The notes under the pieces: model-generated | Seen by the model: only the letters and a program-made list of their open reading frames with translations | Databases searched by the model: none | What the model was told of the DNA's origin: nothing | Made by a program: the position numbers and the translations under genes | Shown here: piece by piece, positions 16,787-25,827 of the stretch | How the letters are laid out: each line of letters begins with the position of its first letter | Position numbering within the stretch: position 1 is the first letter of the stretch | Source of the DNA: Bacteroides mediterraneensis | GTDB taxonomy: Bacteria > Bacteroidota > Bacteroidia > Bacteroidales > Bacteroidaceae | NCBI RefSeq assembly: GCF_016900355.1 | Contig: NZ_JACJKA010000014.1 | Coordinates: 31,645-95,644, forward strand | Direction of reading: 5' to 3' | Length of the DNA stretch: 64,000 nucleotides

Positions 16787-19700
16787 TCACTCCCGGCTCA
16801 CCACTTCCACACGACTCAGCGTATGATTCACCCGTTCCACGTGAATCTGCGTGGCAATCCGCTCGCGCAAGGCCTCCACATGACTGATGATGCCCACCTT
16901 CTTGCCGCCAATCTGGTGCAGCTTTTCAAGAGATTCCATTACCGTATTCAAATAGTCGCTGTCCAGCGTACCGAATCCCTCGTCGATGAAAAGCACATCC
17001 ACCGAAAGACTTTTCCGATTGAGGGATGACAATCCCAAGGCTAAGGCCAGCGACACCAGGAAACTCTCTCCACCCGAGATGGTGGACGTAGGGCGCTTCA
17101 CTCCACCCTGGTACTCGTCACGTAGCAAGATGGTCAATCCCCCTGGCGGACATTCCATGCGATAACGGTCAGTCAGGCGACGCAGATAATGGTTGGCTCC
17201 GGCCAGCAGCTGACGCAACACATAACTTTGGGCAATGTTGCGGAATTTCTTTCCATCGGCACTGCCGAACAAGGCAGCCACTCCGGCCCAACTGTCCACT
17301 TCCTTCTGTTTTTCCTCTATCTGTTCCTTGAGCTGACGGATACGCCGCAACCCCTCTTCGTGGTGCTGCCGCATTTGGGCGAGTGCTCCCAGACGGGACA
17401 CTTTTTCCGTCAACTGGGACTCCTGACAGGTAATCGTTCCCTCCACAACTTCCGGAGTCACAGCCTCCATCTCCTGCGGACGCTGCGCACGATGAGCCGA
17501 CAACTCCCGATCAATCCGTTCCCTTTCTGCCCGACACGTCGTCAACTCATTGTCCAGTTTCTGCAGGGTGCGACGGGCCAGGCTCACTTTCTCCACCTCC
17601 AGTCCCGCCAGTTTCTCCAAATACTCACGGGAAATTTCCGGATGTGCGGTCAGGAAGGCTTCCACCCCCTCCTTCTTCTCTTCTGCCAATTTCTGCGAGG
17701 TCTGCATGGCATGGCAGACAGAAAGCATTGCCGTATACAAGGCATTCCACTGTGCCGGAAGTCCTTCAGGACACGGACCCTCGGGTACCGCCTCCTCCTC
17801 AATTTGCTTCCAGGCCGGAAGTACCGTCCAAATGGACTGCCGTATCTCCTGTACTTGATTCCGCTGCCCCGTAAGCGATTCTACCTGATGCGAAAGCTTA
17901 TCCTTTTCCACCAATCGTTCCGCATAGCGGGCCGCTTCTTCCTGCAAGCGAGCCACAAACCCTTTCCGGTCGGCCTGCCAGTCTGCTTTCCATGGGGCAA
18001 AGGTCACCAAGGCCTCCCCTTTCTCCTTACATTGAGATACCGTGAGTTGCTCCCGAGAAAGAGTTTCTCCTAACATACGGAGTTCCGCCTCCAGTCGGGA
18101 TGCCACCTTGTCGGCTTCCTCTACCTGCCGGTGCCACTGCTCCCGGTTGGCAGTTAAAGCCTCCCGTGCCTTCGTCAGGCGGTTCAGCTGCTGCTGGCCA
18201 TCTTCGACCTGCTGCCACTGGGCTTCCAATCGGGCACATACCTCCTGCTGTGCTAAAAGACCTTGCTCCACCTGTACCAATCCGTCGGCAGCATCCGTCA
18301 CGACAGTTGCCAACGGCAATTGCTGTACCGCTGCTTCCGCCTGACGGAAAGCTGCTTCCGCCGCTGTTTCCTTCTTTGCTTCCATGGCTTCCAACCGAGC
18401 TAGCGAACGCACTTCCGCTTCGGCCCGTGCCTGTGCAGCCAAGGCTTCATCGGTCCGACGAGTCTTTTCTTCCAACAAGGCACGCACCGGCTCCAGCAAC
18501 GATACAAAGTGGGCTTCATTTCCTAAATCTTCTTCCACCGGACGGCCACAAACTGGACACACATCGCCTTTCGACAACCGGGCACGAGCCTCCCGTGCCC
18601 AGTCCTCACACGACATCCGCTGTTTGTCGTACACCTGTTGTACTTCTTCCTTTTCCTTGCGGCATGCCTCGGCCTGCGCTTTCAGCGTTTCCAGCGCCTG
18701 CTGCTGCCGCTGGCCATCCTCCTGCAAGGTTTTCCGGTTCTGCTGTACTTCCAGCCAAGCCTTTTCCTTCTCCATCCGGACCGTCAGTGCTTCCCGCAAC
18801 GCTTTCCAGTCGCCCAACCGGGCATCTGCCTCCTGCTTCTCCTTCCGGAGCTTTTCCGGCTGCAACACCTCCAGCTGCGTGCGACAAGCTGTGACCTCCG
18901 CCTGTTTTTCTTCTTCTACCTTCCGGGCTTTCTCATACGCTTCCAAGACCTTCTGACGCGCCTCGGCCGTTTTCTGCCGATTCTCTTCCTTGCGATGCTG
19001 TTCCTTCTCGCACTCTGCCATCACTTGGAGAGCACGCTGCATCTGGTCGGACAACGCCGCAAGCGACTGTACCGACTCGTACACCGGCACTTTTTCCTGT
19101 ACTCCGGAGAGAAAGGTCTCATACGCCGTCTGCTGCTCCCGACACCGGTCCAGCATCCGCTCCAGCCGACCATAGTCCCGATTCAATGCACGGTATTTCT
19201 GTGACAGCTGTCCCAGTTCCGCCTCCGACGTACGGATGCGCTGCTGCAAGGCTGCCTGTTCCGTCCACTGGAAACGTACATCGGACATACGGTCCCAATC
19301 GTCCAACAACTGCTTGTTGCGCTTGTAGCCTTCCGACTCCACCCGTTCCGTCACAGTCTGAAACGCCTTTTCCGCCTCGTTCCACTCGTGCACCAACTTC
19401 TGTTCGTCGGCCATCCACTTCCGGAAATCCTGCCACTGCTTCAGCTGCGCACGAAGCGACGTTATTTCCGCCGTAATCTGTTCCTGCTCGGTCTGCAACG
19501 CTGCTAACTGTTCGTCGCTCAACAAGACAACACCTCCTGTCTGCGCCTTCAATTCCTGCAACTCGGCCTCTTTCTCGGTCTTCATCGCATAGATTTCCCG
19601 ACTGATGCGCGAATAGATTTCCGTACCCGTGAGCTTCTCCAAAATGTTCGATTTCTCTTCCTCCTTACTCTTGAGGAACTTGGTAAACTCTCCCTGTGCC

Positions 19701-20215
19701 AGCAACGTAGTCCGGCAGAACTGCTCAAAGGTGAGCCCCACGCGCCGTTCAATCTCCGCCCGCGTTTCTGTCGACTTGTTGGTGAGCGGAGTACCGTCCT
19801 GCAAGGAGAGAGTCCAAACCACTTTCTGGATTTTCCCTCCTATTTTATTGCGGGCTCTGGCCACACTCCACACCGCCAGCAGGGCTTCCCCGGCCGCATC
19901 CGTGAACCACAATTCCACCCGTGCCGACACACTGTCGCGCCGCATCAGCATACGCGAATCGTCAATGCTCACTTCTTCCGTCGTTCCAGAGAAACTGTCA
20001 TTTTCATCCAGGTAACGTTCGTTGGCCGCCTGCTTCAGACGGGGCGTGGTATTGTAAAGGGCCAGACATACCGCATCCAGCAGCGTGGACTTGCCCGCTC
20101 CCGTCGGCCCGCAAATCAGGAAAATGGAATCCTCGCCCAACGGACCGTGCTCAAAGTCAATACTTGCCTTCTCGATGGAAGCAATATTCTCGATAATAAG
20201 TTTCTGTAATTTCAT
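16787..20215 (-). CDS. sbcC: Exonuclease subunit SbcC (Rad50-like)
   Basis: A 1142-residue SMC-type ATPase. Walker A CGPTGAGKS is near residue 35, long coiled coils follow, and the zinc hook CPVCGRP is at the centre (near 545). The ABC signature TISGGESFLVSLALALG and Walker B LFIDEGFGTLD are near the C-terminus. With SbcD it forms the nuclease that opens hairpins and trims DNA ends. SbcD is encoded six bases upstream. The length and order are normal for the family. Confidence 0.95.
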   Translation of the reverse strand: MKLQKLIIENIASIEKASIDFEHGPLGEDSIFLICGPTGAGKSTLLDAVCLALYNTTPRLKQAANERYLDENDSFSGTTEEVSIDDSRMLMRRDSVSARVELWFTDAAGEALLAVWSVARARNKIGGKIQKVVWTLSLQDGTPLTNKSTETRAEIERRVGLTFEQFCRTTLLAQGEFTKFLKSKEEEKSNILEKLTGTEIYSRISREIYAMKTEKEAELQELKAQTGGVVLLSDEQLAALQTEQEQITAEITSLRAQLKQWQDFRKWMADEQKLVHEWNEAEKAFQTVTERVESEGYKRNKQLLDDWDRMSDVRFQWTEQAALQQRIRTSEAELGQLSQKYRALNRDYGRLERMLDRCREQQTAYETFLSGVQEKVPVYESVQSLAALSDQMQRALQVMAECEKEQHRKEENRQKTAEARQKVLEAYEKARKVEEEKQAEVTACRTQLEVLQPEKLRKEKQEADARLGDWKALREALTVRMEKEKAWLEVQQNRKTLQEDGQRQQQALETLKAQAEACRKEKEEVQQVYDKQRMSCEDWAREARARLSKGDVCPVCGRPVEEDLGNEAHFVSLLEPVRALLEEKTRRTDEALAAQARAEAEVRSLARLEAMEAKKETAAEAAFRQAEAAVQQLPLATVVTDAADGLVQVEQGLLAQQEVCARLEAQWQQVEDGQQQLNRLTKAREALTANREQWHRQVEEADKVASRLEAELRMLGETLSREQLTVSQCKEKGEALVTFAPWKADWQADRKGFVARLQEEAARYAERLVEKDKLSHQVESLTGQRNQVQEIRQSIWTVLPAWKQIEEEAVPEGPCPEGLPAQWNALYTAMLSVCHAMQTSQKLAEEKKEGVEAFLTAHPEISREYLEKLAGLEVEKVSLARRTLQKLDNELTTCRAERERIDRELSAHRAQRPQEMEAVTPEVVEGTITCQESQLTEKVSRLGALAQMRQHHEEGLRRIRQLKEQIEEKQKEVDSWAGVAALFGSADGKKFRNIAQSYVLRQLLAGANHYLRRLTDRYRMECPPGGLTILLRDEYQGGVKRPTSTISGGESFLVSLALALGLSSLNRKSLSVDVLFIDEGFGTLDSDYLNTVMESLEKLHQIGGKKVGIISHVEALRERIATQIHVERVNHTLSRVEVVSRE

Positions 20216-20221
20216 ATGCGC

Positions 20222-21436
20222 TTATTCCTCTTCTTGGGTGCGTACCCGTTTCACAGCCTCTTCCAGCAACTCGAGCGTTTCCGGCGGAATGTCATGCTGA
20301 AACTTGTCACGATAATAAATGGAGGCCACCTGCGACGGAGAGAAAGTCAGCAAGCGGTCCACATCCAGCTCTGCCGCGTCTTCTGTCGGTTCCGCCACTT
20401 CCCGTTCCCACTTGTAGCGACAGAAACGGCATTGCTTGCCACGGGTCAGTTCGTAGGCCCGTTCCATGCAATAGGCCGGAGGCACATCCTGAATACGGAC
20501 ATGCAGCTGCACGTACAGTTTTTCTTCGTCGGGGATAGCCTTCAAGACTTCCAAGGCCTCTTCCAAGGGAACGGCCTGCGCAGGCAACACTTTCAAAGGC
20601 CAGAGATTCCGTACGGGTAACGTACGCACTTCCGGTTCAACCCCGTGTGCGGCCAGTTCCACCACGCTCACAGAGTGTCCATAACTCTCGTCAAAGCTGA
20701 CAGGCAACGGAGAACCGCAATAGCGGGCCCGTCCACCGGGCAAAGTCTGCGGAAAATGAATGTGTCCCAGGGCCAGGTAGTCATACCCTTCGCCCATCAG
20801 ACGGATGTCCGTATAGTCCATGCCGCCGCGTCCGTCGTCCTGTCCGGTGATGTCGCTTCCCGTCACGGCCAGATGGGCCATCAGCACCACCGACAAGTGA
20901 GCCGTATTCCGCTCCGCCACCCGGTCGAGCAAGGTCTGGATAAAGAAGCGCTGCCGGTCTTCGCGCGGCACCTCCTCGTCGAGGGACGGAAAGTTCTGCG
21001 GATACACATGAGGCAGGGCCACCACATAGCCTTTCGGTTCCCCGTTTCCGTCCTTTATCTCCACGAGGTGACGCTCCAGGTCCACCTTTCCCGCCTCGTT
21101 ACGACAAATAGAACCGACCACGGTCACCCCCGCATACTTCCACAGGTTGCGGCTAATTTCCAACTTGGAGCTGCTGTCGTGATTGCCCGCCGTAATGATA
21201 ATCTGCATGGACGGACACGTTTCATGCAAGGCCACCAAGGCATCGGTATACAACCGCTGGGCAGAAGCCGAAGGGCTACAGTAATGAAACACGTCGCCCG
21301 ACACGAGTAACGCGTCGGGCTGTTCTGCGGCCACCCAGTTGCGCAGCTGCCGAAGAAAATCCCGTTGCTCTTCGCTCCGGTCGTAATCGAACAGCTGCTG
21401 CCCCAGGTGCCAGTCACTGGTGTGTATAATCTTCAT
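20222..21436 (-). CDS. sbcD: Exonuclease subunit SbcD (Mre11-like)
   Basis: A 404-residue metallophosphatase-fold nuclease. Metal-binding motifs are visible as HTSDWHLG at residues 5-12, SGDVFHY, TAGNHDS and ALGHIHFPQ. It works with SbcC on double-strand ends and hairpins in the cytoplasm. It lies between the S9 peptidase and sbcC with gaps of five and six bases, so the three genes are likely co-transcribed. Confidence 0.94.
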   Translation of the reverse strand: MKIIHTSDWHLGQQLFDYDRSEEQRDFLRQLRNWVAAEQPDALLVSGDVFHYCSPSASAQRLYTDALVALHETCPSMQIIITAGNHDSSSKLEISRNLWKYAGVTVVGSICRNEAGKVDLERHLVEIKDGNGEPKGYVVALPHVYPQNFPSLDEEVPREDRQRFFIQTLLDRVAERNTAHLSVVLMAHLAVTGSDITGQDDGRGGMDYTDIRLMGEGYDYLALGHIHFPQTLPGGRARYCGSPLPVSFDESYGHSVSVVELAAHGVEPEVRTLPVRNLWPLKVLPAQAVPLEEALEVLKAIPDEEKLYVQLHVRIQDVPPAYCMERAYELTRGKQCRFCRYKWEREVAEPTEDAAELDVDRLLTFSPSQVASIYYRDKFQHDIPPETLELLEEAVKRVRTQEEE

Positions 21437-21441
21437 CCGAT

Positions 21442-23886
21442 TTACAAAGTTTTAGGGGGATAAAGGGTGTTCCACCACGTCGGATCATCCTGCAGCCATT
21501 TGGCAAACCAGGCGAAGATGGTGTTCTGCCACTGGATACGTTTCTGATAATCCGTGATATGATGGTCTTGTCCTTCGACTACTACCATCGCCGTTTCACG
21601 TCCTAACAGTTTCAGGGCCGTGAACATCTGGATGCTTTCGCCAATCGGCACATTGGTATCGACCGAACCGTGAAGGAAGAGCAGCGGAGTATGCACCTTG
21701 TCGGCATTGAACAGCGGACTATGGTCGACAAAGAGTTCCGGATTCTTCCACGGATAACTGTTGGCAGCCGATACCTCGCTGTAGGAATAACCCCAATAGC
21801 CTTCACCCCAGTAACTGGTGTGGTCACTGATGCCGGCATGCGAAATGGCAGCGGCAAACAAATCGGTCTTCGTCTGAAGGTACTGGGTCATGAAACCGCC
21901 GTAGGAAGCACCGATACAACCAATCTTCTTGCCGTTGACAAACGGATGAGCTTCCACAAACTTACGGGTGCCTTCGATGATGTCGTCGGCCACATAGTCG
22001 CCAAAAGTGTTCACGTGGCGGGCAGAGAATTCCTGACCGAAGCCGGTGGCCCCGCTGGGTTCTACCACATAGACCACATAGCCCAAGGCGGCATAGGCAT
22101 GATGCGGATAACGGCTGCCGAAGTTCCGGCTAGTAGGGCTGCATCCGCCGTAGTAGTTCACAATCATCGGGTATTTCTTGTTCGGGTCAAAATGAGGCGG
22201 CAGGTAGTAGCGTCCGCAGATGGTATCGCCCCGCGAATTGACAAAATCCCAGGCCTTGCATTCGCCCAGCAACACATCTTTCAGTTCTCCGTGCAGGTCT
22301 TCTTCCAGCTTTGAAGCATCTTTCTTCAAATCGACCACATACTGGCGGTGTGCATTGGAGGCACTTTCCCCGTAGAACGACAACGAAGGTGCTTTCTCGG
22401 CCACGGAGAATCCCAATACCATTTCTTCGGGCACATTTACTTTTTCGATGTGCTTCTTCGCCGGATTCAGGCGGAACAGGGAAATGCAGTCACGGTCTTC
22501 CGCATTGAAATAGACACAGTTGTCGGCAGCCGACCATACCGCCTGCATCACGTTCGGGTTGAAGGTCTTGGTAAGCGGTTCAATCTGCTTGCTCTGCAAA
22601 TCCATCAGGTAAAGCTGGATATCAATCATGCTCGGGGTCTGTCCTTCCTTTACGTTCTTACCAATACCTCCCAGGCACTCTGGAGAACCGGATAACAGCA
22701 CCTGACGACCATCCGGCGAGAACAAAGCGTTGGTCAGGAAACCGTCGTCTTTCACCAGTTCTTCCACCTTTAAGGTCTGCACATCCATCTTGTAAAGTGA
22801 GAACAAAGTAGTCGGGCGCTTGCCCATGCGGTGGTTGGACACCATCACCAGGATAGACCGTCCGTCGGATGAGATATCGGTAGCCCACACATTTTTGTAG
22901 CCGAAGGTCAACGGCTGACATACCCCTGTCTTCACGTCGAAACGGGCCAGATAGGTACGGTTGCGCCATCCCGGCTGGCGGTCGTCAGGGTCGATGAACT
23001 CATAAATCTCCTTCTTCTCTTCCGGTCCTTTCTGTACCAGGGTAAACAGCAGGTAGTCTTCCGTAGGCGCTACCCGGAAACTTCCTTCCGGCAGGTGGCT
23101 CACCCACACTTCCTCCTGTCCGGAAACTGGATCTACCGTCACCAGTTCCCGACCGGACACACCTTGACGCACATAATAATATTTGGCAGAACGCGGCATC
23201 CAGTGAAGAGATTCTTCCCGAGTAGCCAGCACTTTTCCGGTCTTCAGTTCCTTGACTTTGGTCTGCGAAGTGGTCTTTCCCCCTTCCTTCGTCACCGTAT
23301 ACGAAGTAATCAAATATTTCCCGTCGGCAGAAAGTTCAGTACCGGTAATGCGGGTACCGTGCAGCACATCGGCTAAGGTAAACAGACGTCCCTGTTCGGT
23401 ACGGAGGGTAAACACCCCATCCTGCTTGGCATCCAAACTCACTTTCGGTACACTCTGTTCGCCCGGCACGGAAAGATATTTGATGACTACCTGATGGGTA
23501 GCCGGATCCAACGACAGCAAAGTGTCTTCCACCCGCTTGCCATCCACATACACCTGATAATGGGAAGCTCCTTCCACCTTCAAGGATACCTGACCGTAGT
23601 GCGTATTTTCCAAGACGAAACCCATGAGGTGCAGGGCATAGTCCGACGAAGGGGTCAGCTGTCCGGCCTGTTTCACTTCTGCTCCGTCGAGCAAGGAAAA
23701 TGACACCGGCGTATCCAGCAGCGATTCCGCTTTCCAGGGCTTTGAATTAACATCCACACTGTCAACCTGATAAGGTTGCATCAAGGCATACGGACCTGCG
23801 TACTTGAACGAGGTCACTTCAATATTCTCTGCATTCACCAGTAAGGTGCCACAAAGAGAACATGCTATAAATAATTGCTTTTTCAT
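21442..23886 (-). CDS. S9-family prolyl oligopeptidase / DPP IV-like exopeptidase
   Basis: An 814-residue exported serine peptidase. A signal peptide (LFIACSLCGTLLVNA) is followed by a beta-propeller region (about 150-530) and an alpha/beta-hydrolase domain. The nucleophile is in GASYGGF; the acid is in HGSVDTNVP and the His in GQDHHITD. Bacteroidetes enzymes of this kind release dipeptides or short peptides in the periplasm or at the outer membrane. It is the first gene of a transcript running into sbcDC. A TATGTTTG box on the minus strand at 23910-23917 precedes it. Confidence 0.9.
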   Translation of the reverse strand: MKKQLFIACSLCGTLLVNAENIEVTSFKYAGPYALMQPYQVDSVDVNSKPWKAESLLDTPVSFSLLDGAEVKQAGQLTPSSDYALHLMGFVLENTHYGQVSLKVEGASHYQVYVDGKRVEDTLLSLDPATHQVVIKYLSVPGEQSVPKVSLDAKQDGVFTLRTEQGRLFTLADVLHGTRITGTELSADGKYLITSYTVTKEGGKTTSQTKVKELKTGKVLATREESLHWMPRSAKYYYVRQGVSGRELVTVDPVSGQEEVWVSHLPEGSFRVAPTEDYLLFTLVQKGPEEKKEIYEFIDPDDRQPGWRNRTYLARFDVKTGVCQPLTFGYKNVWATDISSDGRSILVMVSNHRMGKRPTTLFSLYKMDVQTLKVEELVKDDGFLTNALFSPDGRQVLLSGSPECLGGIGKNVKEGQTPSMIDIQLYLMDLQSKQIEPLTKTFNPNVMQAVWSAADNCVYFNAEDRDCISLFRLNPAKKHIEKVNVPEEMVLGFSVAEKAPSLSFYGESASNAHRQYVVDLKKDASKLEEDLHGELKDVLLGECKAWDFVNSRGDTICGRYYLPPHFDPNKKYPMIVNYYGGCSPTSRNFGSRYPHHAYAALGYVVYVVEPSGATGFGQEFSARHVNTFGDYVADDIIEGTRKFVEAHPFVNGKKIGCIGASYGGFMTQYLQTKTDLFAAAISHAGISDHTSYWGEGYWGYSYSEVSAANSYPWKNPELFVDHSPLFNADKVHTPLLFLHGSVDTNVPIGESIQMFTALKLLGRETAMVVVEGQDHHITDYQKRIQWQNTIFAWFAKWLQDDPTWWNTLYPPKTL

Positions 23887-23909
23887 CTCTTTTTTTCAGT
23901 TTATTGCCA

Positions 23910-23948
23910 CAAACATAATCAAAAATCATCATTTTTTGCGTATGTTTG
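23910..23948. promoter_or_regulatory. Divergent promoter boxes
   Basis: Minus-strand TATGTTTG at 23910-23917 drives the S9 peptidase; plus-strand TATGTTTG at 23941-23948 drives the M48 protease. The upstream TTG elements are not clear. Confidence 0.5.
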
Positions 23949-23970
23949 TACAATATCTCACGAAACCGTT

Positions 23971-24768
23971 ATGAAAAAAAAGTGTAGTTTATACCTTCTT
24001 TCCCTGCTGATGCTCGCAGGATGCAGTTCGGTGCCCCTCACCGGACGGAAACAATTGTTGCTGGTATCCAACCAAGAAGTCCTTTCTTCCAGCCTGACCC
24101 AGTATAACGACTATATCAAGACCGCCCAAAAATCGACCAACGCGGCCCAGACAGCCATGGTGGTCCGGGTGGGGAAAAACATCGCCGCAGCCACGGAACA
24201 ATATCTGCGCAACAACGGACTGGCGTCGGAAATTCAAGAATTTTCCTGGGAATTCAACCTGGTCAAGAGCGATGAAGTGAATGCGTTCTGCATGCCGGGC
24301 GGAAAGATTGTGGTGTACGAAGGCCTGATGAAACTGGTCTCTTCAGACGATGAACTGGCCGTAGTGTTAGGACACGAGGTGGCGCATGCCGTAGCCAAAC
24401 ACAGCAACGAACGTATCAGCCAGCAGATGCTGACGCAATATGGCGCCCAGTTGCTGGGACAAAGCCTTTCAGGCAAAAGCCAGATGATACAGAGCGTAGC
24501 CAGTACGGTATATGGTATCGGCTCACAATATGGCGTGACCCTCCCCTTCTCACGCAAGCATGAATCGGAAGCGGATTACATGGGACTGGTGTTAATGACG
24601 ATGGCAGGATATAACCCTGACAAGGCCGTCACGTTCTGGCAGAAGATGTCGGCCAGTTCCGGAGGAAAGGTTCCTGAATTCATGAGTACCCACCCCAGCG
24701 ATGCCCGCCGTATCAGCGACATCCAGAAAGACCTTCCAGCCATCAAAGCTAAATTTGGGAAAAAATAA
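23971..24768 (+). CDS. M48-family metalloprotease lipoprotein (LoiP/BepA-like)
   Basis: A 265-residue protein started at 23971, where MKKKCSLYLLSLLMLAGC is a lipoprotein signal with lipobox LAGC; the -7 box at 23941-23948 excludes the longer frame. The zinc motif HEVAHAVAKH (HExxH) lies near residue 131, with the third ligand Glu in SEADYMG. The family (Oma1/LoiP/YggG type) degrades misfolded envelope proteins. It heads a run of five genes on the plus strand ending with aat. Confidence 0.88.
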   Translation: MKKKCSLYLLSLLMLAGCSSVPLTGRKQLLLVSNQEVLSSSLTQYNDYIKTAQKSTNAAQTAMVVRVGKNIAAATEQYLRNNGLASEIQEFSWEFNLVKSDEVNAFCMPGGKIVVYEGLMKLVSSDDELAVVLGHEVAHAVAKHSNERISQQMLTQYGAQLLGQSLSGKSQMIQSVASTVYGIGSQYGVTLPFSRKHESEADYMGLVLMTMAGYNPDKAVTFWQKMSASSGGKVPEFMSTHPSDARRISDIQKDLPAIKAKFGKK

Positions 24769-24789
24769 ACCTTACTATACGTATCTGTC

Positions 24790-25473
24790 ATGAAAAGAAT
24801 CGTACTTTTACTCTTAGGCGTATCCCTGCTGGCCAGCGGATGTGGTACTACTCAGCCGGCACGCACAGGAGCCATCGTGAGTGGAGCCGCTATCGGAAGT
24901 AATGTGGGAGGTGCCATCGGGGGACTGGTAGGTGACTCCCGTCATGGTTGGCGAGGCGGCTACAGAGGATCTGCCATCGGCAGCATCATCGGCACCTTGG
25001 CCGGAGCAGCCATCGGAGGAGCGCTGACTGCCCCCAAAAACCGCGAAGAAAACCGCCCGCAGGACTATCCGCCAGCGCGTCCGGCCGATTCCGTCTATGC
25101 CGAGCCCTATGAATCTTCCTCAGCACTGTCGGCTTTGCACATCCGTAACCTCCGGTTCATTGATGACAACCGAGACCACGTGCTGAATGCAGGTGAAAGC
25201 AGCAAGATTATTTTCGAAATCATGAACGAAGGCAATGAAACTGCCTACAGCGTGATTCCTCACGTGAGTGAAATCAGTGGGGCCAAACAGATACATATCT
25301 CTCCTTCTATCCTGGTGGAACAGATTCTGCCGGGCAATGGAGTGAAATATACCGCTACCGTCAGCGTAGGCAAACGGGTGAAAAACAGTACTGCCACCTT
25401 CCGTGTGGCAGTGACCGACACCCGCGGACAAATCTACGACTATCAGGAATTCACCCTGGAAACGGCACGCTGA
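24790..25473 (+). CDS. Glycine-zipper lipoprotein
   Basis: A 227-residue protein with a lipoprotein signal (VSLLASGC). A glycine-zipper segment follows at about residues 30-80, with repeated GxxxG spacing in GAAIGSNVGGAIGG and GTLAGAAIGGAL, and then a soluble beta domain (about 105-225, around LRFIDDNRDHVLNAGE). Glycine zippers insert in or pack along membranes, and outer-membrane attachment is likely. The gene sits 21 bases after the M48 protease, which suggests a shared envelope role. No specific function is known to me. Confidence 0.75.
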   Translation: MKRIVLLLLGVSLLASGCGTTQPARTGAIVSGAAIGSNVGGAIGGLVGDSRHGWRGGYRGSAIGSIIGTLAGAAIGGALTAPKNREENRPQDYPPARPADSVYAEPYESSSALSALHIRNLRFIDDNRDHVLNAGESSKIIFEIMNEGNETAYSVIPHVSEISGAKQIHISPSILVEQILPGNGVKYTATVSVGKRVKNSTATFRVAVTDTRGQIYDYQEFTLETAR

Positions 25474-25504
25474 CCTCTCAACCCTTATTCTGAATTAGAC
25501 GACA

Positions 25505-25813
25505 ATGGAAAAAGAGCAATCGTTATGTAAAGAGAAGAAACGCGTGGAGCTGCACGAGCCCAAACATTACAAGGTAGTGCTCCACAACGACGACTTCACC
25601 ACCATGGATTTTGTGGTGAAGGTACTCAAAATCGTGTTTTTCAAATCGCAGGAGGAAGCCGAAGCCCTGATGCTGAAAGTACACCAGCAGCAATCGGCCA
25701 CGGCAGGTGTCTATTCTTACGACATTGCACAATCCAAGGCCCAGAAGGCCACCCAGATGGCCCGTGAAGAAGGATTCCCCCTCCGACTGACCGTAGAACC
25801 CGAAGACAATTAA
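25505..25813 (+). CDS. clpS: ATP-dependent Clp protease adaptor ClpS
   Basis: A 102-residue adaptor. The core is clear: KVVLHNDDFTTMDFVVKVL contains the NDD-type N-degron pocket residues, and HQQQSATAGVYSYDIAQSKA is the ClpA-contacting region. ClpS binds proteins with destabilising N-terminal residues and hands them to ClpAP. It is followed after 14 bases by clpA and then aat, so recognition, unfolding and N-terminal tagging are encoded together. Confidence 0.93.
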   Translation: MEKEQSLCKEKKRVELHEPKHYKVVLHNDDFTTMDFVVKVLKIVFFKSQEEAEALMLKVHQQQSATAGVYSYDIAQSKAQKATQMAREEGFPLRLTVEPEDN

Positions 25814-25827
25814 ACTGTAAAACATCA